The position numbers and the translations under genes are program-made. Shown here in pieces: positions 56,466 to 64,000 of a stretch of DNA of 64,000 nucleotides. The stretch is from Wenzhouxiangella sp. XN24 (GTDB taxonomy: Bacteria; Pseudomonadota; Gammaproteobacteria; Steroidobacterales; XN24): positions 310,001 through 374,000 of the forward strand of contig NZ_JAAMFG010000034.1 in assembly GCF_011064545.1 (NCBI RefSeq), read 5' to 3'. Each line of letters begins with the position of its first letter. Position 1 is the first letter of the stretch. The notes beneath the pieces were generated by a model. It ran no database searches. It was not told where the DNA came from and saw only the letters and a program-made list of their open reading frames with translations.

Positions 56466-56554
56466 ACATGGGCTCCCTTGCCTCCGGGAGGGCCGAGACT
56501 TTAACACACGCGGCGGCCCAACGGGATGTGTCACCCGATGGACGGATATCCTCG

Positions 56555-57439
56555 CTAGTCGATGGATGAGCGGTCGAAACCGAAGCTGTAAGCGTGGTGT
56601 TCAAGCGGTTCCAAACTGCCGGTCTGGTAGGTATCTACCTGGACCTCGCCACCGTCCATGATCGAGACGACGCGAAACATCGGCGTGTGCCGCGTCTCGT
56701 CGGGGATCTTGGTGCGTTCCAGGGCCGGAATATGGAGATAGTGGACGTGGCCGATCTGCCGCGAATGAACCACCCGGTCCATGTCCATATGCAGGTCGCC
56801 GGAGATGACCGCGGCGAGATTGGGCTGGGCGACGACCTCGGCAAAACGCGGGTTGTGGACGCCTTTTTCCGCGTTCTCTGGATACACCCCGGCCTGGGCG
56901 GCATGGACGACCAGGAAGACCGGCTTCGGCGCGGCGCGCTTCACCTGTGCGAGGATCCAGTCGATGCCGTCATCGTCGAAGTCCCGGCTGAAATCGGGCG
57001 AAGCATGAACCATGACGACCGGCCCATGGTCCCGGACATAGCTTGGTCCCGATATCTCCGCGTTCCAGCGACCCGCGTAATCAATGAAACGCGCTACCGT
57101 CGAGTTGTGTTCCTCGTTGCCCATGATCGGGTAGAAGGGACGACTCAGGCCTTTCAGTACCGGAGTGACATTCTCGTACTGGACGATCGTTCCCTTGTGC
57201 GCCAGGTCGCCCACGCCGACGACGAAATCGATGCGTCCACGGGCTGCAATCGAGTTGACGTCTCTCACCGCAGCCTCGACGCCGGGAAAGCGAGGCTCCG
57301 GCTTGGGCTCGGCATCACCGAGCACGGCGAAGCGCAGCAGTACCGCATCGGTGTCCGCCGCGCTGGCACCGCCCCAAGCGGCTGTCATCGACAAAAACAA
57401 AATCGCTGTGACCGTCTTGAGCCGGACTTGGATATCCAT
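56555..57439 (-). CDS. Exported calcineurin-like metallophosphoesterase
   Basis: A 294-residue protein with a signal peptide (about residues 1-27). Metal motifs in order: VLGDAEPK, VGVGDLAHKG, MGNEEHN, VVHAAQ and ISGDLHMDMDRV. The usual GDxH(N) sites are met by Asp-Glu variants in the first two motifs. Substrate unknown; secreted family members hydrolyse nucleotides or phospholipids. It runs towards the tRNA pair on the same strand. Confidence 0.85.
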   Translation of the reverse strand: MDIQVRLKTVTAILFLSMTAAWGGASAADTDAVLLRFAVLGDAEPKPEPRFPGVEAAVRDVNSIAARGRIDFVVGVGDLAHKGTIVQYENVTPVLKGLSRPFYPIMGNEEHNSTVARFIDYAGRWNAEISGPSYVRDHGPVVMVHASPDFSRDFDDDGIDWILAQVKRAAPKPVFLVVHAAQAGVYPENAEKGVHNPRFAEVVAQPNLAAVISGDLHMDMDRVVHSRQIGHVHYLHIPALERTKIPDETRHTPMFRVVSIMDGGEVQVDTYQTGSLEPLEHHAYSFGFDRSSID

Positions 57440-57532
57440 TGAGTTGGCAGGCCTCCATCATTCGCGCCGGCGCCATACCAGTGCGTTCAGCCGATAACAC
57501 TACCTGCCCAATGGTGACGGTATTATGAAAAT

Positions 57533-57569
57533 AAAAAAAAGGCCCCGGCAGACGGCTGGGACCTTTTTT
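57533..57569 (-). terminator. Terminator downstream of the tRNA-Gly fragment
   Basis: Minus-strand RNA folds GGUCCCAGCC with GGC-CCGGGGCC arms (one mismatch, one G-U) and ends in eight U. The plus strand also has T6 after the stem. It sits 75 nt past the CCA end of the tRNA-Gly fragment and was probably that gene's native terminator. Confidence 0.7.
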
Positions 57570-57643
57570 ACCTGCGGCAGCCAATGTGCCGGCTTCCGTG
57601 CATGTCCGCACCCGCCGGAGCATCCACGCAAGCTATTGAAATC

Positions 57644-57694
<51 letters not shown>

Positions 57695-57707
57695 ATCGGG
57701 CCAAAAA

Positions 57708-57778
57708 ATGCGTCCACATGAAATCTTAACTCCCTGTTTTCATTGGTTATCGGTCCGCATGAGTCCCTATGAGTCCAC
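57708..57778 (+). repeat. Phased 10-bp repeats, possible integrase arm sites
   Basis: Copies of ATGAGTCCAC-type units: ATGCGTCCAC (57708-57717), then three in a row, ATCGGTCCGC, ATGAGTCCCT and ATGAGTCCAC (57749-57778). The 10-bp period puts them on one DNA face. They lie between the tRNA-Gly fragment and the integrase remnant, where arm-type binding sites are expected. Confidence 0.6.
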
Positions 57779-57895
57779 CTCAGGTTTTTATTGCTTTTTA
57801 GTACTGCCGATAACAGAAGCATCTGGCCCACGTTGAGAAATGGCACTCGGTGCGGTCTGCGAGCCTGGAGACTTCTCACCGAAATCGGAACGACA

Positions 57896-58177
57896 ATGCC
57901 TGACCTCTCACGAAAGTGAGAACGCGAACGGTTGCGCGTACGTCGCGGGCCGTACTGGCAGCGCCTGGATAAAGGGAAGTATCTGGGGCTCCGCCGCAAT
58001 CCCGGCGTCGACACGTGGCATGTACGACTGCGGGACCGCTCCGGGAAGCAGCACCACCATAGCCTCGGGCCAATGAATTCTTACGACGAGGCCAAGAAAG
58101 CCGCTGAAGCCTGGCTCACACAGGCAGGAGCGACACTCTTGGAATGCCCTGGCACGTTCATTCCAGTCCGAAAATAG
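57896..58177 (+). pseudogene. Tyrosine-recombinase (integrase) N-terminal remnant with in-frame TGA
   Basis: Starting at ATG 57896 the frame reads MPDLSRK, then TGA (57917-57919), then ERERLRVRRGPYWQRLDKGK, YLGLRRNPGVDTWHVRLRDR, SGKQHHHSLGP and DEAKKAAEAWL. This is the N-terminal part of phage/island integrases (the RxxPYWxxLxxGxxLGxRR pattern). It stops at 58177, without core-binding or catalytic R-H-R-Y domains. So it is doubly broken: a nonsense codon at position 8 and loss of the last three quarters of the protein. Confidence 0.75.
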
Positions 58178-58606
58178 GGCAACCGCTAGATCGAATTGCG
58201 CCTGTGCGTGGGCAAGGCGACCATAAACCTGAGCACAGCGATCCATCGGGTCGTTTGTCTCAAGCAGGAAATCGAGGTCACCGAAGGTGATACTTGGCAT
58301 GCTCGATGGAATTCCGGGGACTGGCCTCAAACAGTCGGTACTGGGTTTACCGCCCTTGAGTTGAGGTCGCGTCGCCTGCAAGTATTCGAGAACAGTCAGC
58401 ATGCTGCCAAGCGTCGATATGAGCTTATTCCCTTTCGCGCATTGACTACTTGTGGGCTCCCTTCGGCGATGACGACGCTCCAGCTCAAAGGCAGCGAGCG
58501 CCCCAAAAACGAGCGGGCAATTTTCAGTCGTTTCGCGCTTATCCTTCACAACCCTTTCATCCGGTTGCGGTGGTCAGCGACCGTCGCGGCTGCGGCGACA
58601 CGAAGC
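58178..58606. other. Stretch without a recognisable gene
   Basis: About 430 bp between the integrase remnant and the CPBP gene. Long open frames exist on both strands (for example minus 57908-58549), but they overlap the integrase remnant or the CPBP gene antisense, have no ribosome site and no family I know. Possibly decayed island DNA. Confidence 0.45.
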
Positions 58607-59446
58607 TCAGGAGAAACTTCGTCGCCGTTGCCTTCTGAACATAGCAATGCCGCAGATTACCGCTGGAATGGCGATCACGAAAAGCCAGATATTGGCATTG
58701 GCAATTTCCACCTGCGAGATCGGATCGATTTTTATCATCGGGAAAGTGCCACGGGAGATCAGTTGCGACGCGAGTTGGTAACCCAGGTGCAACCCGATGG
58801 ATGCCCAGATAGTGCCAGTGAGCTCCTTCGCCAATGCAAGCAGAAAGCCGAAAGATAAGAACTGCAAGGCACGATCCCATCCGATCGACCAGCCATTGGT
58901 GAACCCGGTCCACTGAAGTAACGTAACAAAGACGAAGGCCCAGACCATGAAGAGAAGCGCTTGGATGGCGATGGCCTGCCATAGTCCAAGCTGCCTCTTC
59001 AGCTTGCCGAGCAGAGCCTGCCGGAAGATCAGCTCTTCGGGGATTGCTTCGGCAATCAGCACAAGAATGGCCAACCACAATGCACTGGTGACGGCCTGTG
59101 CTGTGAGAGGCGCCAACTCGATCTGGTAGTCACCGATCAATAACCCGAAGCCAAGACCGGTCAGCGCCAACACGCTGACCGGGACAAGGACGAAGCCCAG
59201 AGCACTAACAGCCCGCGAGATCGAAGGCGCCTTCCTCCCTCGACCTTTTGCGTCCTTTTCCCTGAAAGTGAAGGTAATCAAAAGCCCCGCCATGCAAAAT
59301 ACGATTGCAATCACCCAATACGGGATGCCCAGGGATTGACCGACAAAGCTCGGGATGAACCAGGCCAGCACTGCCAGCACAAGAATCGTGAAGACCGAAA
59401 ACCAGTCCCCCTGCTTTCCGCTGTCAGACATCATCAGACGCTTCAT
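58607..59446 (-). CDS. CPBP-family intramembrane metalloprotease
   Basis: A 279-residue protein with about eight hydrophobic segments. The CPBP (Abi) motifs are present: AEAIPEELIFRQALLG (EExxxR), then a later helix with Phe, and IWASIGLHLGYQL with the metal-binding His. Relatives act as CAAX-type proteases or protect against bacteriocins. GC is lower than in the core genes. Start ATG 59446; ATG codons 5 and 6 are alternatives. Confidence 0.85.
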   Translation of the reverse strand: MKRLMMSDSGKQGDWFSVFTILVLAVLAWFIPSFVGQSLGIPYWVIAIVFCMAGLLITFTFREKDAKGRGRKAPSISRAVSALGFVLVPVSVLALTGLGFGLLIGDYQIELAPLTAQAVTSALWLAILVLIAEAIPEELIFRQALLGKLKRQLGLWQAIAIQALLFMVWAFVFVTLLQWTGFTNGWSIGWDRALQFLSFGFLLALAKELTGTIWASIGLHLGYQLASQLISRGTFPMIKIDPISQVEIANANIWLFVIAIPAVICGIAMFRRQRRRSFS

Positions 59447-59594
59447 CGATTGATTCTTCCTGTCTGTCCGCTTGCAGGACCGCCGCCGCCCACGGCGATC
59501 GTGAACTGCCCCCTGCGATCATCCTCCCAGCCCGACGAACATTGATGATGAAACTCGCTGTACCGAGATCCAATCCCGGGCAAGTCACGATCGG

Positions 59595-60521
59595 TCATTG
59601 CCCGAAGGCACCAGAGACGACACTCGGGATCTCGGACCTCGGTATCCGCGACAGTTCCGCAAAGCTTGACCCCCCGAACAACAATTGGTCCACCACGTGC
59701 CAGCCGACGCAGTACGCCTCGCGCTCAAGGCCGGCGGTTCCTTCCCCAACGGTGAACCGATTGACCGCCTCTGGATTTTCTTCTAGGAGATGCTCCACGA
59801 TCCCTGCCATGATCTCCTCGAGGCGTGCGTTGCACTCCTGAAGCCAGTCGTGGCTCGCACTCAAGTGCTTCAGATCCGGGAGCTCGGGAAACAGCGCGCG
59901 GGTTGCATGCATCGCCAATCCTTCTGTGAAGACTACGTCGGCCACTCTCGTTTTCGGCTCTGCCAGCAGTCCTGACAACACGAAGTGGACCGCATGAACA
60001 AACTCATGCGCCATGGCGATTTTGCGTTTCTCTGGCGCCATCTCCGCGGGAACTGCCACGAACAGACTCCCATCGGGATTCGGAGCGAAAAACGCATTGT
60101 CCTCAAACATCCCAACGAAATAGAGCAACCCCATGGGTGGTAATTCTTCAACGGCACCAAGCAACTCAACAACACTGTCAACCACAGTCTCTGGCAAAGG
60201 CGAAAGTATCGATGCGCCGGCGCGGATGTGAGGCTCTGCCTCGGCATAGCGAGGCCAGACACGATCCAACATTTCTCTTGCTCGCTCATCTCGATCAGGG
60301 AGGCCCGGTGGCAAAGCGACGAAGTCATAGTGCTCCTTCCAAAGCTGGAAGCGGGCATCCAGGTCGTCGACGTCGATAGCCTGTGAATAGAACGACATGA
60401 ACCTCGGTGTGAGATCGATAACGCGAATACCGGCACCGGAATTGCTGGACGCTAAACCAGGCGTGGACCAACCAAAGAGAACCATTACCAATGAAACTAT
60501 TATCTTTGCTGCAATCGCCAT
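59595..60521 (-). CDS. Putative exported zinc peptidase (HExxH, DUF2268-like)
   Basis: A 308-residue protein with a signal peptide (about residues 1-25, IIVSLVMVLFGWSTPGLA). The zinc motif is AMAHEFVHAVHFVLSG; a downstream Glu in VVFTEGLAMHATRALFPE is the likely third ligand. The pattern of HEFVH then TEGLAxHxT fits predicted Zn-dependent proteases of the DUF2268 kind. Substrate unknown. ATG 60521 has GCGGAGAATCTG upstream; TTG 60539 would add six residues. Confidence 0.72.
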   Translation of the reverse strand: MAIAAKIIVSLVMVLFGWSTPGLASSNSGAGIRVIDLTPRFMSFYSQAIDVDDLDARFQLWKEHYDFVALPPGLPDRDERAREMLDRVWPRYAEAEPHIRAGASILSPLPETVVDSVVELLGAVEELPPMGLLYFVGMFEDNAFFAPNPDGSLFVAVPAEMAPEKRKIAMAHEFVHAVHFVLSGLLAEPKTRVADVVFTEGLAMHATRALFPELPDLKHLSASHDWLQECNARLEEIMAGIVEHLLEENPEAVNRFTVGEGTAGLEREAYCVGWHVVDQLLFGGSSFAELSRIPRSEIPSVVSGAFGQ

Positions 60522-60607
60522 CAGATTCTCCGCGGACAAGCCCTTGTCAAAACACGGGCTGAAACAACTTTAGGTTTCAACAATCTGACCATTCCGGAAA
60601 AACTTCT

Positions 60608-61210
60608 TCATGTGGGGGCTCTACCGGCCTCTGCACGTAGCATCCGGAGCAACTCCTCGCCCCGTGATGACAGCCGGTAACCCGTACCGAGGCTTTCGGT
60701 AAGACCGAGTTTCTTCAGTTTCCGCACGTTGGCCTTAAATCGCTCCTTTCCCTGCCCAACAAGACCACAAATGTCCAATGCGCGGACGCCCGGGTGAGCA
60801 TCCAGTGTTTCCAGCGTAGACATCGTCCAGGGGCCTCCTGGCGCCCTCGAATCCAAACGACGTAACCCGATCTGCAGATCTTGGAACACCGCTGCCGTGG
60901 CTACCCCAGTTTCGCGTAGCGCGACTCTTGGGTCTGGCTGTAGCGCGCCAAGCGCGATTCGGTAAACGTCACCATCAGCTCGACGGTGCAACTCATCCAG
61001 CAACGCAGCTTTCGACTCGTAACCTGCATGTCGCGCATCTTCATTTGAGATTTGCTCTAGTGACACCACTTGGACAGTTTCGATCGTAAGTTGCCCGACC
61101 GGAGTGAGGAGGGTTCCGCCCGCGCGAACGGACGGTCGCCGCCAACGTCTGAACGCCAGCGTGATACTCCCTTTGCGAATTCCTTCAAGGAACGTGGCCC
61201 GAAAAAGCAT
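60608..61210 (-). CDS. ASCH-domain protein with C-terminal winged helix
   Basis: About 200 residues. Residues 1-75 look like an ASCH (PUA-like, RNA-binding) domain: MLFRATFLEGIRKGSITLAF, RRWRRPSVRAGGTLL, VGQLTIETVQVV. Residues ~125-195 are a winged-helix segment (TLETLDAHPGVRALDICGLV, KANVRKLKKLGLTESLGTGY, LSSRGEELLRML). Both halves point to nucleic-acid binding. ATG 61210 is chosen for its GAGAGGACGTG upstream; ATG 61234 would add eight residues. Confidence 0.68.
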   Translation of the reverse strand: MLFRATFLEGIRKGSITLAFRRWRRPSVRAGGTLLTPVGQLTIETVQVVSLEQISNEDARHAGYESKAALLDELHRRADGDVYRIALGALQPDPRVALRETGVATAAVFQDLQIGLRRLDSRAPGGPWTMSTLETLDAHPGVRALDICGLVGQGKERFKANVRKLKKLGLTESLGTGYRLSSRGEELLRMLRAEAGRAPT

Positions 61211-61352
61211 CACGTCCTCTCGGTTGGAGGCCATTGGTAAATCCCGGCCCGACGGGACGCCCATTTTTTTTCGGATATCCCGAGGCCGAGCGCCGAGCCT
61301 CGCCGATCTTCCAACGGCAAGAAATTGCGGAGGCGGCGAACGCCTGGTGAAC

Positions 61353-62093
61353 TCATAATGATTCAGCGATATCCGGCGTCCTGGCTAAAATTAAATTCAT
61401 TCCGGCCTCAGCGCGGCGGTAGCCAGGCTGCACGGCGAGTGCCGCAGAAAACGCCCGCGCAGCCGACTCGTACTTGCCTTCCTTATATAAGATCTCTCCA
61501 CACCATACGTGGGCCTCCGCGAGGCCCCAGCCTGCGACCGGGTCGTCTGCCGACTGGCCGAATAATTCAATAGCCCGATCCAGCGCGTCTAAAGCAAGAC
61601 TATTGCTCCCACCAAAGATCCGTGGGCGCCAGTACAAACCGACGCCTTCCATATACCAGGCAGTCGCACTGCTCGGATCCAGCGTGAGGGCGAACTGGAT
61701 TGCACGGGCAGAGCGAGGCCCAAGCCGCATGCCCTTGAGGAACCCCCCGGTGCCGATCAGCATGCCCTCTATACCACCGCGCAAAGCCATGAGATCGGCG
61801 TCGGAAGTGACTCTGTGCGACTCCGATTCAATAATGCTAAGCGCCTGGCGCAATCTTCGCGCCGCGTTATCTTCATCTCCACGCATCATATGCATGCCGG
61901 CGAGCCGATAGTCGGCCAGTGCCGCGATGAAAACCCGATCCGGCTCAATGCGATCTCGAGATGCCAGCGCTCTGTCAAGCTCGTCGGCGTGATACGCATC
62001 CGAAAATTCAATCCAGCTCGCTAGCTCGGAAGAGTGGCTTTCAGCACAGAGCCAGAATGTTGCAACGATAAAGAAGACGGAGAGGGATCTCAT
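61353..62093 (-). CDS. Exported TPR protein
   Basis: A 246-residue protein with a signal peptide (about residues 1-22, SVFFIVATFWLCAESHS). Helical repeats follow: RRLRQALSIIESE, IQFALTLDPSSATAWYMEGV, LDALDRAIELFGQ, GEILYKEGKYESAARAFSAAL. Protein-protein interaction scaffold; partner unknown. It follows the pattern of the nearby exported island proteins. Confidence 0.75.
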   Translation of the reverse strand: MRSLSVFFIVATFWLCAESHSSELASWIEFSDAYHADELDRALASRDRIEPDRVFIAALADYRLAGMHMMRGDEDNAARRLRQALSIIESESHRVTSDADLMALRGGIEGMLIGTGGFLKGMRLGPRSARAIQFALTLDPSSATAWYMEGVGLYWRPRIFGGSNSLALDALDRAIELFGQSADDPVAGWGLAEAHVWCGEILYKEGKYESAARAFSAALAVQPGYRRAEAGMNLILARTPDIAESL

Positions 62094-62292
62094 CGGATAT
62101 TACCCGGCATGTCGACCACTTGCTTTCAGTCTGACTTACCCCGAATTGATACGGTAGTGACCAAACTCAGTCCCTGCAGATGACAATTGTCACAGCCGAC
62201 TTGAGTGGTCAGCTGCCTTGGGGCAAGGAATAGTCCGACCAGTCGTTCGCGAACATCAAATATGCTTCCTCCGTGACACCGGACTTCTATCG
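62094..62292. promoter_or_regulatory. TPR-gene upstream region with a 12-bp palindrome
   Basis: About 200 bp between the TPR gene start and the beta-lactamase stop, both genes on the minus strand. At 62181-62192 there is the perfect palindrome TGACAATTGTCA, a good dimeric-repressor site about 90 bp upstream of the TPR gene. No coding frame found. Confidence 0.4.
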
Positions 62293-63093
62293 CTAAGGTA
62301 ATGCATCCACGGACCTGAGGACTGCCCGCCCAATCTTTTCTCTTTTGGCAAGGTCACTCAGGCGATCAGGCGTATCGATATTGAGCGCAAAAAACACCGG
62401 CCCTGTTGGCCATTCGATCCATCCAACCCACCAGCCCATTGACCCCTCCCAGCCAGTCTTCGCACGGAGAATCCAGTGACGTCCGGCCTCAACGATCATG
62501 ATGTCTTTCACTAAACGTTGATGCTCCACAGAGAATGGAAGTGCGTTCCGGTAAAGACGCTCCAACATCGCGATCTGCTCGTAGGCTGATATGGCAAGGT
62601 TGCCATCCACCCAATAGCTCCCATCTTGGACCGTCGGATCCGCATTTCCATACGCTATCCGCTCCAGGTATTCCCGAGCTCCTTGAACGCCGATTGCGTT
62701 CGCGAATTCCTGGTAAACCCAAATCGCAGAGCTGCGCATCGCCGAGCGCAGGTCCTGGTCGCGATTATGCTGTGCAAAACTCCGTTCAATCCCATCCCAC
62801 GCAAAAACTTGAAATTCATCTCTGACAACTCCCGCATCAAGAGCGAACAAGGTGTGCACTATCTTGAAAGTTGAGGCGGGTGAGAACCTCACGGCCGCGC
62901 GCTCGGGGGCATATACAAGAAGCTCACCTCCAGCTCCCTCGCCCTGAGTGGAACCACGGCGATCCGCTACGACAATAGTTCCCGTAGCGTCTTCATTGTC
63001 GAAGAACTTTTCCCAATCAGGGCGCTGCTGTCCAGCACCGATCGCGAGCGATGGCGTAGCGAATACCAATAGCGACAACAACCGAAGGAGCAT
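62293..63093 (-). CDS. Class D (OXA-type) beta-lactamase, copy 2
   Basis: A 266-residue serine hydrolase. Signal peptide about residues 1-19 (LLRLLSLLVFATPSLAIGA). Motifs: PASTFKIVHTL (Ser and Lys), the SxV position as S-A-I in RSSAIWVYQ, AYGNAD, and KTGW followed by WWVGWIE. It shares long stretches with copy 1, for example GNADP/A, LDGNLAIS, HQRLVKD and PVFFALNID, so both descend from one gene or from close relatives. The Ile at the third SxV position is a substitution from the usual Val. ATG 63093 has GGAGG 5 nt upstream. No resistance-associated mobile element is beside it. Confidence 0.9.
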   Translation of the reverse strand: MLLRLLSLLVFATPSLAIGAGQQRPDWEKFFDNEDATGTIVVADRRGSTQGEGAGGELLVYAPERAAVRFSPASTFKIVHTLFALDAGVVRDEFQVFAWDGIERSFAQHNRDQDLRSAMRSSAIWVYQEFANAIGVQGAREYLERIAYGNADPTVQDGSYWVDGNLAISAYEQIAMLERLYRNALPFSVEHQRLVKDIMIVEAGRHWILRAKTGWEGSMGWWVGWIEWPTGPVFFALNIDTPDRLSDLAKREKIGRAVLRSVDALP

Positions 63094-63212
63094 TGTTCCT
63101 CCACGAGACTGGCAGGCCATATGGACCGTGAACGTGTCAATTCAAGGATTCTTTGTGACCGTACACACTGGTCTGTGACTCGGCCTCATTGAAACCTTGA
63201 CTCGTCACCGCA

Positions 63213-64000
63213 CTATAACTGCACGACGGGGACGCAGATGCGGCAGCCAAACCGCCCCTCGGCATCACCGGGCTTCAACCCGTCCGGGTAATGTTCAAAG
63301 CAGGGACGGTGGTCGAGCTGAAGGCCGCTGGATGGCAACCATTCCCGGAGCAGCGCCGTCCATGCATCACCAATCTCGTCCGGCGTGCCAAGAAAATCGA
63401 GTACCGCGTAGCGCCCTCCGGGCAGAATCGTGCGAAACGGACGCCGGGTCAGTAATAGTTCTTTAGGTACTTCGACGCAGGCATCGTAGCGGCACAGATT
63501 TTCAAGCGTGATGTTCTGATCGTCATGGCTCACGCCGAACAGCGGCCGCGTAGAGATATGGTTTTCTTGAAGCCACGGCGAAACGACCTCCTCCCAGAAC
63601 TTGCCGACGTTTCGGCCATACGGACCGGTATAGCGAAGGTAGGCGACCGAGGCAGGGCGCAGTGTGTGAATGCGGACTTTCATGGCGGACTCCGACATTT
63701 GGGGGAACACGACCCCATGATGGCGCCCACCTAAGCCCTCCTCATGACTGGGGTTGCTCCACGCTGGACTGGATTTGCTGAGTTCAGATCCTTCGTGAGC
63801 GTTCTCGATTCGCCAATAGCGAGGGGAGCTGATGAAACGTTTTTTGAATGCGCGCGAAAAAGCCTCCACGGACTGGAAACCCACACCCAGTGCAATGTCG
63901 GTCACGGAACAGGCTGGTTGCGTAATCAGCCGCGTGGCAGCCACCTCGAGCCGTCTGCGTCGGATATAGGCGCCAAGGCTCTCACCGACCAAGGCCCGGA
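63213..64000 (-). CDS. AraC-family regulator with GyrI-like effector domain (cut by window end)
   Basis: About 262 residues visible, open through the right edge, so the start lies outside. The first ~60 residues are the second half of an AraC helix-turn-helix (SVTDIALGVGFQSVEAFSRAFKKRF). After a linker comes a GyrI-like domain (VRIHTLRPASVAYLRYTGPYG, FGVSHDD, YDACVEVP, PGGRYAVLDFLGTPDEIG). This plan is known from small-molecule sensors such as SoxS/Rob relatives and BmrR-type domains. It sits 119 bp upstream of the beta-lactamase on the same strand; control of that gene is only a possibility. Confidence 0.85.
   Translation of the reverse strand, partial: RALVGESLGAYIRRRRLEVAATRLITQPACSVTDIALGVGFQSVEAFSRAFKKRFISSPRYWRIENAHEGSELSKSSPAWSNPSHEEGLGGRHHGVVFPQMSESAMKVRIHTLRPASVAYLRYTGPYGRNVGKFWEEVVSPWLQENHISTRPLFGVSHDDQNITLENLCRYDACVEVPKELLLTRRPFRTILPGGRYAVLDFLGTPDEIGDAWTALLREWLPSSGLQLDHRPCFEHYPDGLKPGDAEGRFGCRICVPVVQL

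Noticed and set aside
56148-56534. N-terminal extension of the S9 peptidase frame
   Set aside because: The extra codons are a reading of tRNA-Leu and tRNA-Cys (VAKLVDAGDLKS and VAEWLRSGLQSREHRFDS are well-known tRNA translations). The signal peptide begins at GTG 56147.
57908-58549. 213-codon minus-strand frame near the island edge
   Set aside because: Antisense to the integrase remnant for nearly half its length; no recognisable motif. A small real gene in its first half cannot be ruled out.
58196-58858. 220-codon plus-strand frame entering the CPBP gene
   Set aside because: Its second half is antisense to the protease; no ribosome site.

Overview
The window looks like a chromosome segment from a high-GC gammaproteobacterium. 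The gene order fabD-fabG-acpP-fabF-(pabB)-pabC-mltG-tmk-holB-pilZ, a complete System I cytochrome c maturation cluster (ccmA to ccmI), a type II secretion cluster (gspG to gspN) and FadI/FadJ-type beta-oxidation genes all fit that class. PEP-CTERM proteins, a DabA/DabB inorganic-carbon pump and a Wolinella-type fumarate reductase suggest an environmental, metabolically flexible organism, perhaps of the Chromatiales or Woeseiales kind. That placement is an inference; no phylogenetic marker was analysed.

Layout. 1-1343: 3' end of a RecB/AddA-like helicase-nuclease. 1353-6874 (minus): type II secretion gspGHIJKLMN. 7066-15655 (plus): fatty-acid synthesis, folate-branch pabB/pabC, mltG, tmk, holB and pilZ, mostly with overlapping stops and starts. 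15657-20939 (minus): a cNMP-binding/rhodanese protein, then a PsrA-like repressor with fadI and fadJ behind an operator-promoter. 21006-24606: assorted genes, including a lone TIR-like protein. 24653-27516: two PEP-CTERM genes, each with a sigma-54-like promoter, flanking a lipoprotein gene. 27820-34056: a small charged protein, a glutamine amidotransferase, and a LysR regulator divergent from dabB-dabA. 34188-35763: a BON protein and a class D beta-lactamase, followed by about 550 bp without a gene. 36312-43077: frdCAB (minus), then pckA and a DASS transporter (plus). 43134-51328 (minus): MaoC-like protein, acyl-CoA-binding protein and ccmABCDEFGHI. The 51-residue CcmD is included. 51566-57439: prpE, DUF502, an S9 peptidase, tRNA-Cys, tRNA-Leu and a metallophosphoesterase.

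From about 57.6 kb the character changes. A terminator is followed by a 51-nt 3' fragment of tRNA-Gly(GCC), then phased 10-bp repeats, then the N-terminal remnant of a tyrosine integrase with an in-frame TGA. I read this as the end of a decayed integrative element. Beyond it lie genes with lower GC: a CPBP protease, an HExxH putative peptidase, an ASCH plus winged-helix protein, a TPR protein, a second class D beta-lactamase clearly related to the one at 35 kb, and an AraC/GyrI regulator cut by the window edge.

How the genes work together. The fab block makes acyl chains. PsrA/FadI/FadJ, PrpE, the acyl-CoA-binding protein and the MaoC-like protein handle acyl-CoA turnover. DAB, PckA and Frd sit around C3/C4/C1 metabolism, and Ccm supplies c-type cytochromes. 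The most rewarding items for follow-up are the tRNA-Gly island edge, the paired class D enzymes, the shared sigma-54-like promoters of the PEP-CTERM genes, and the predicted PsrA and LysR operators.
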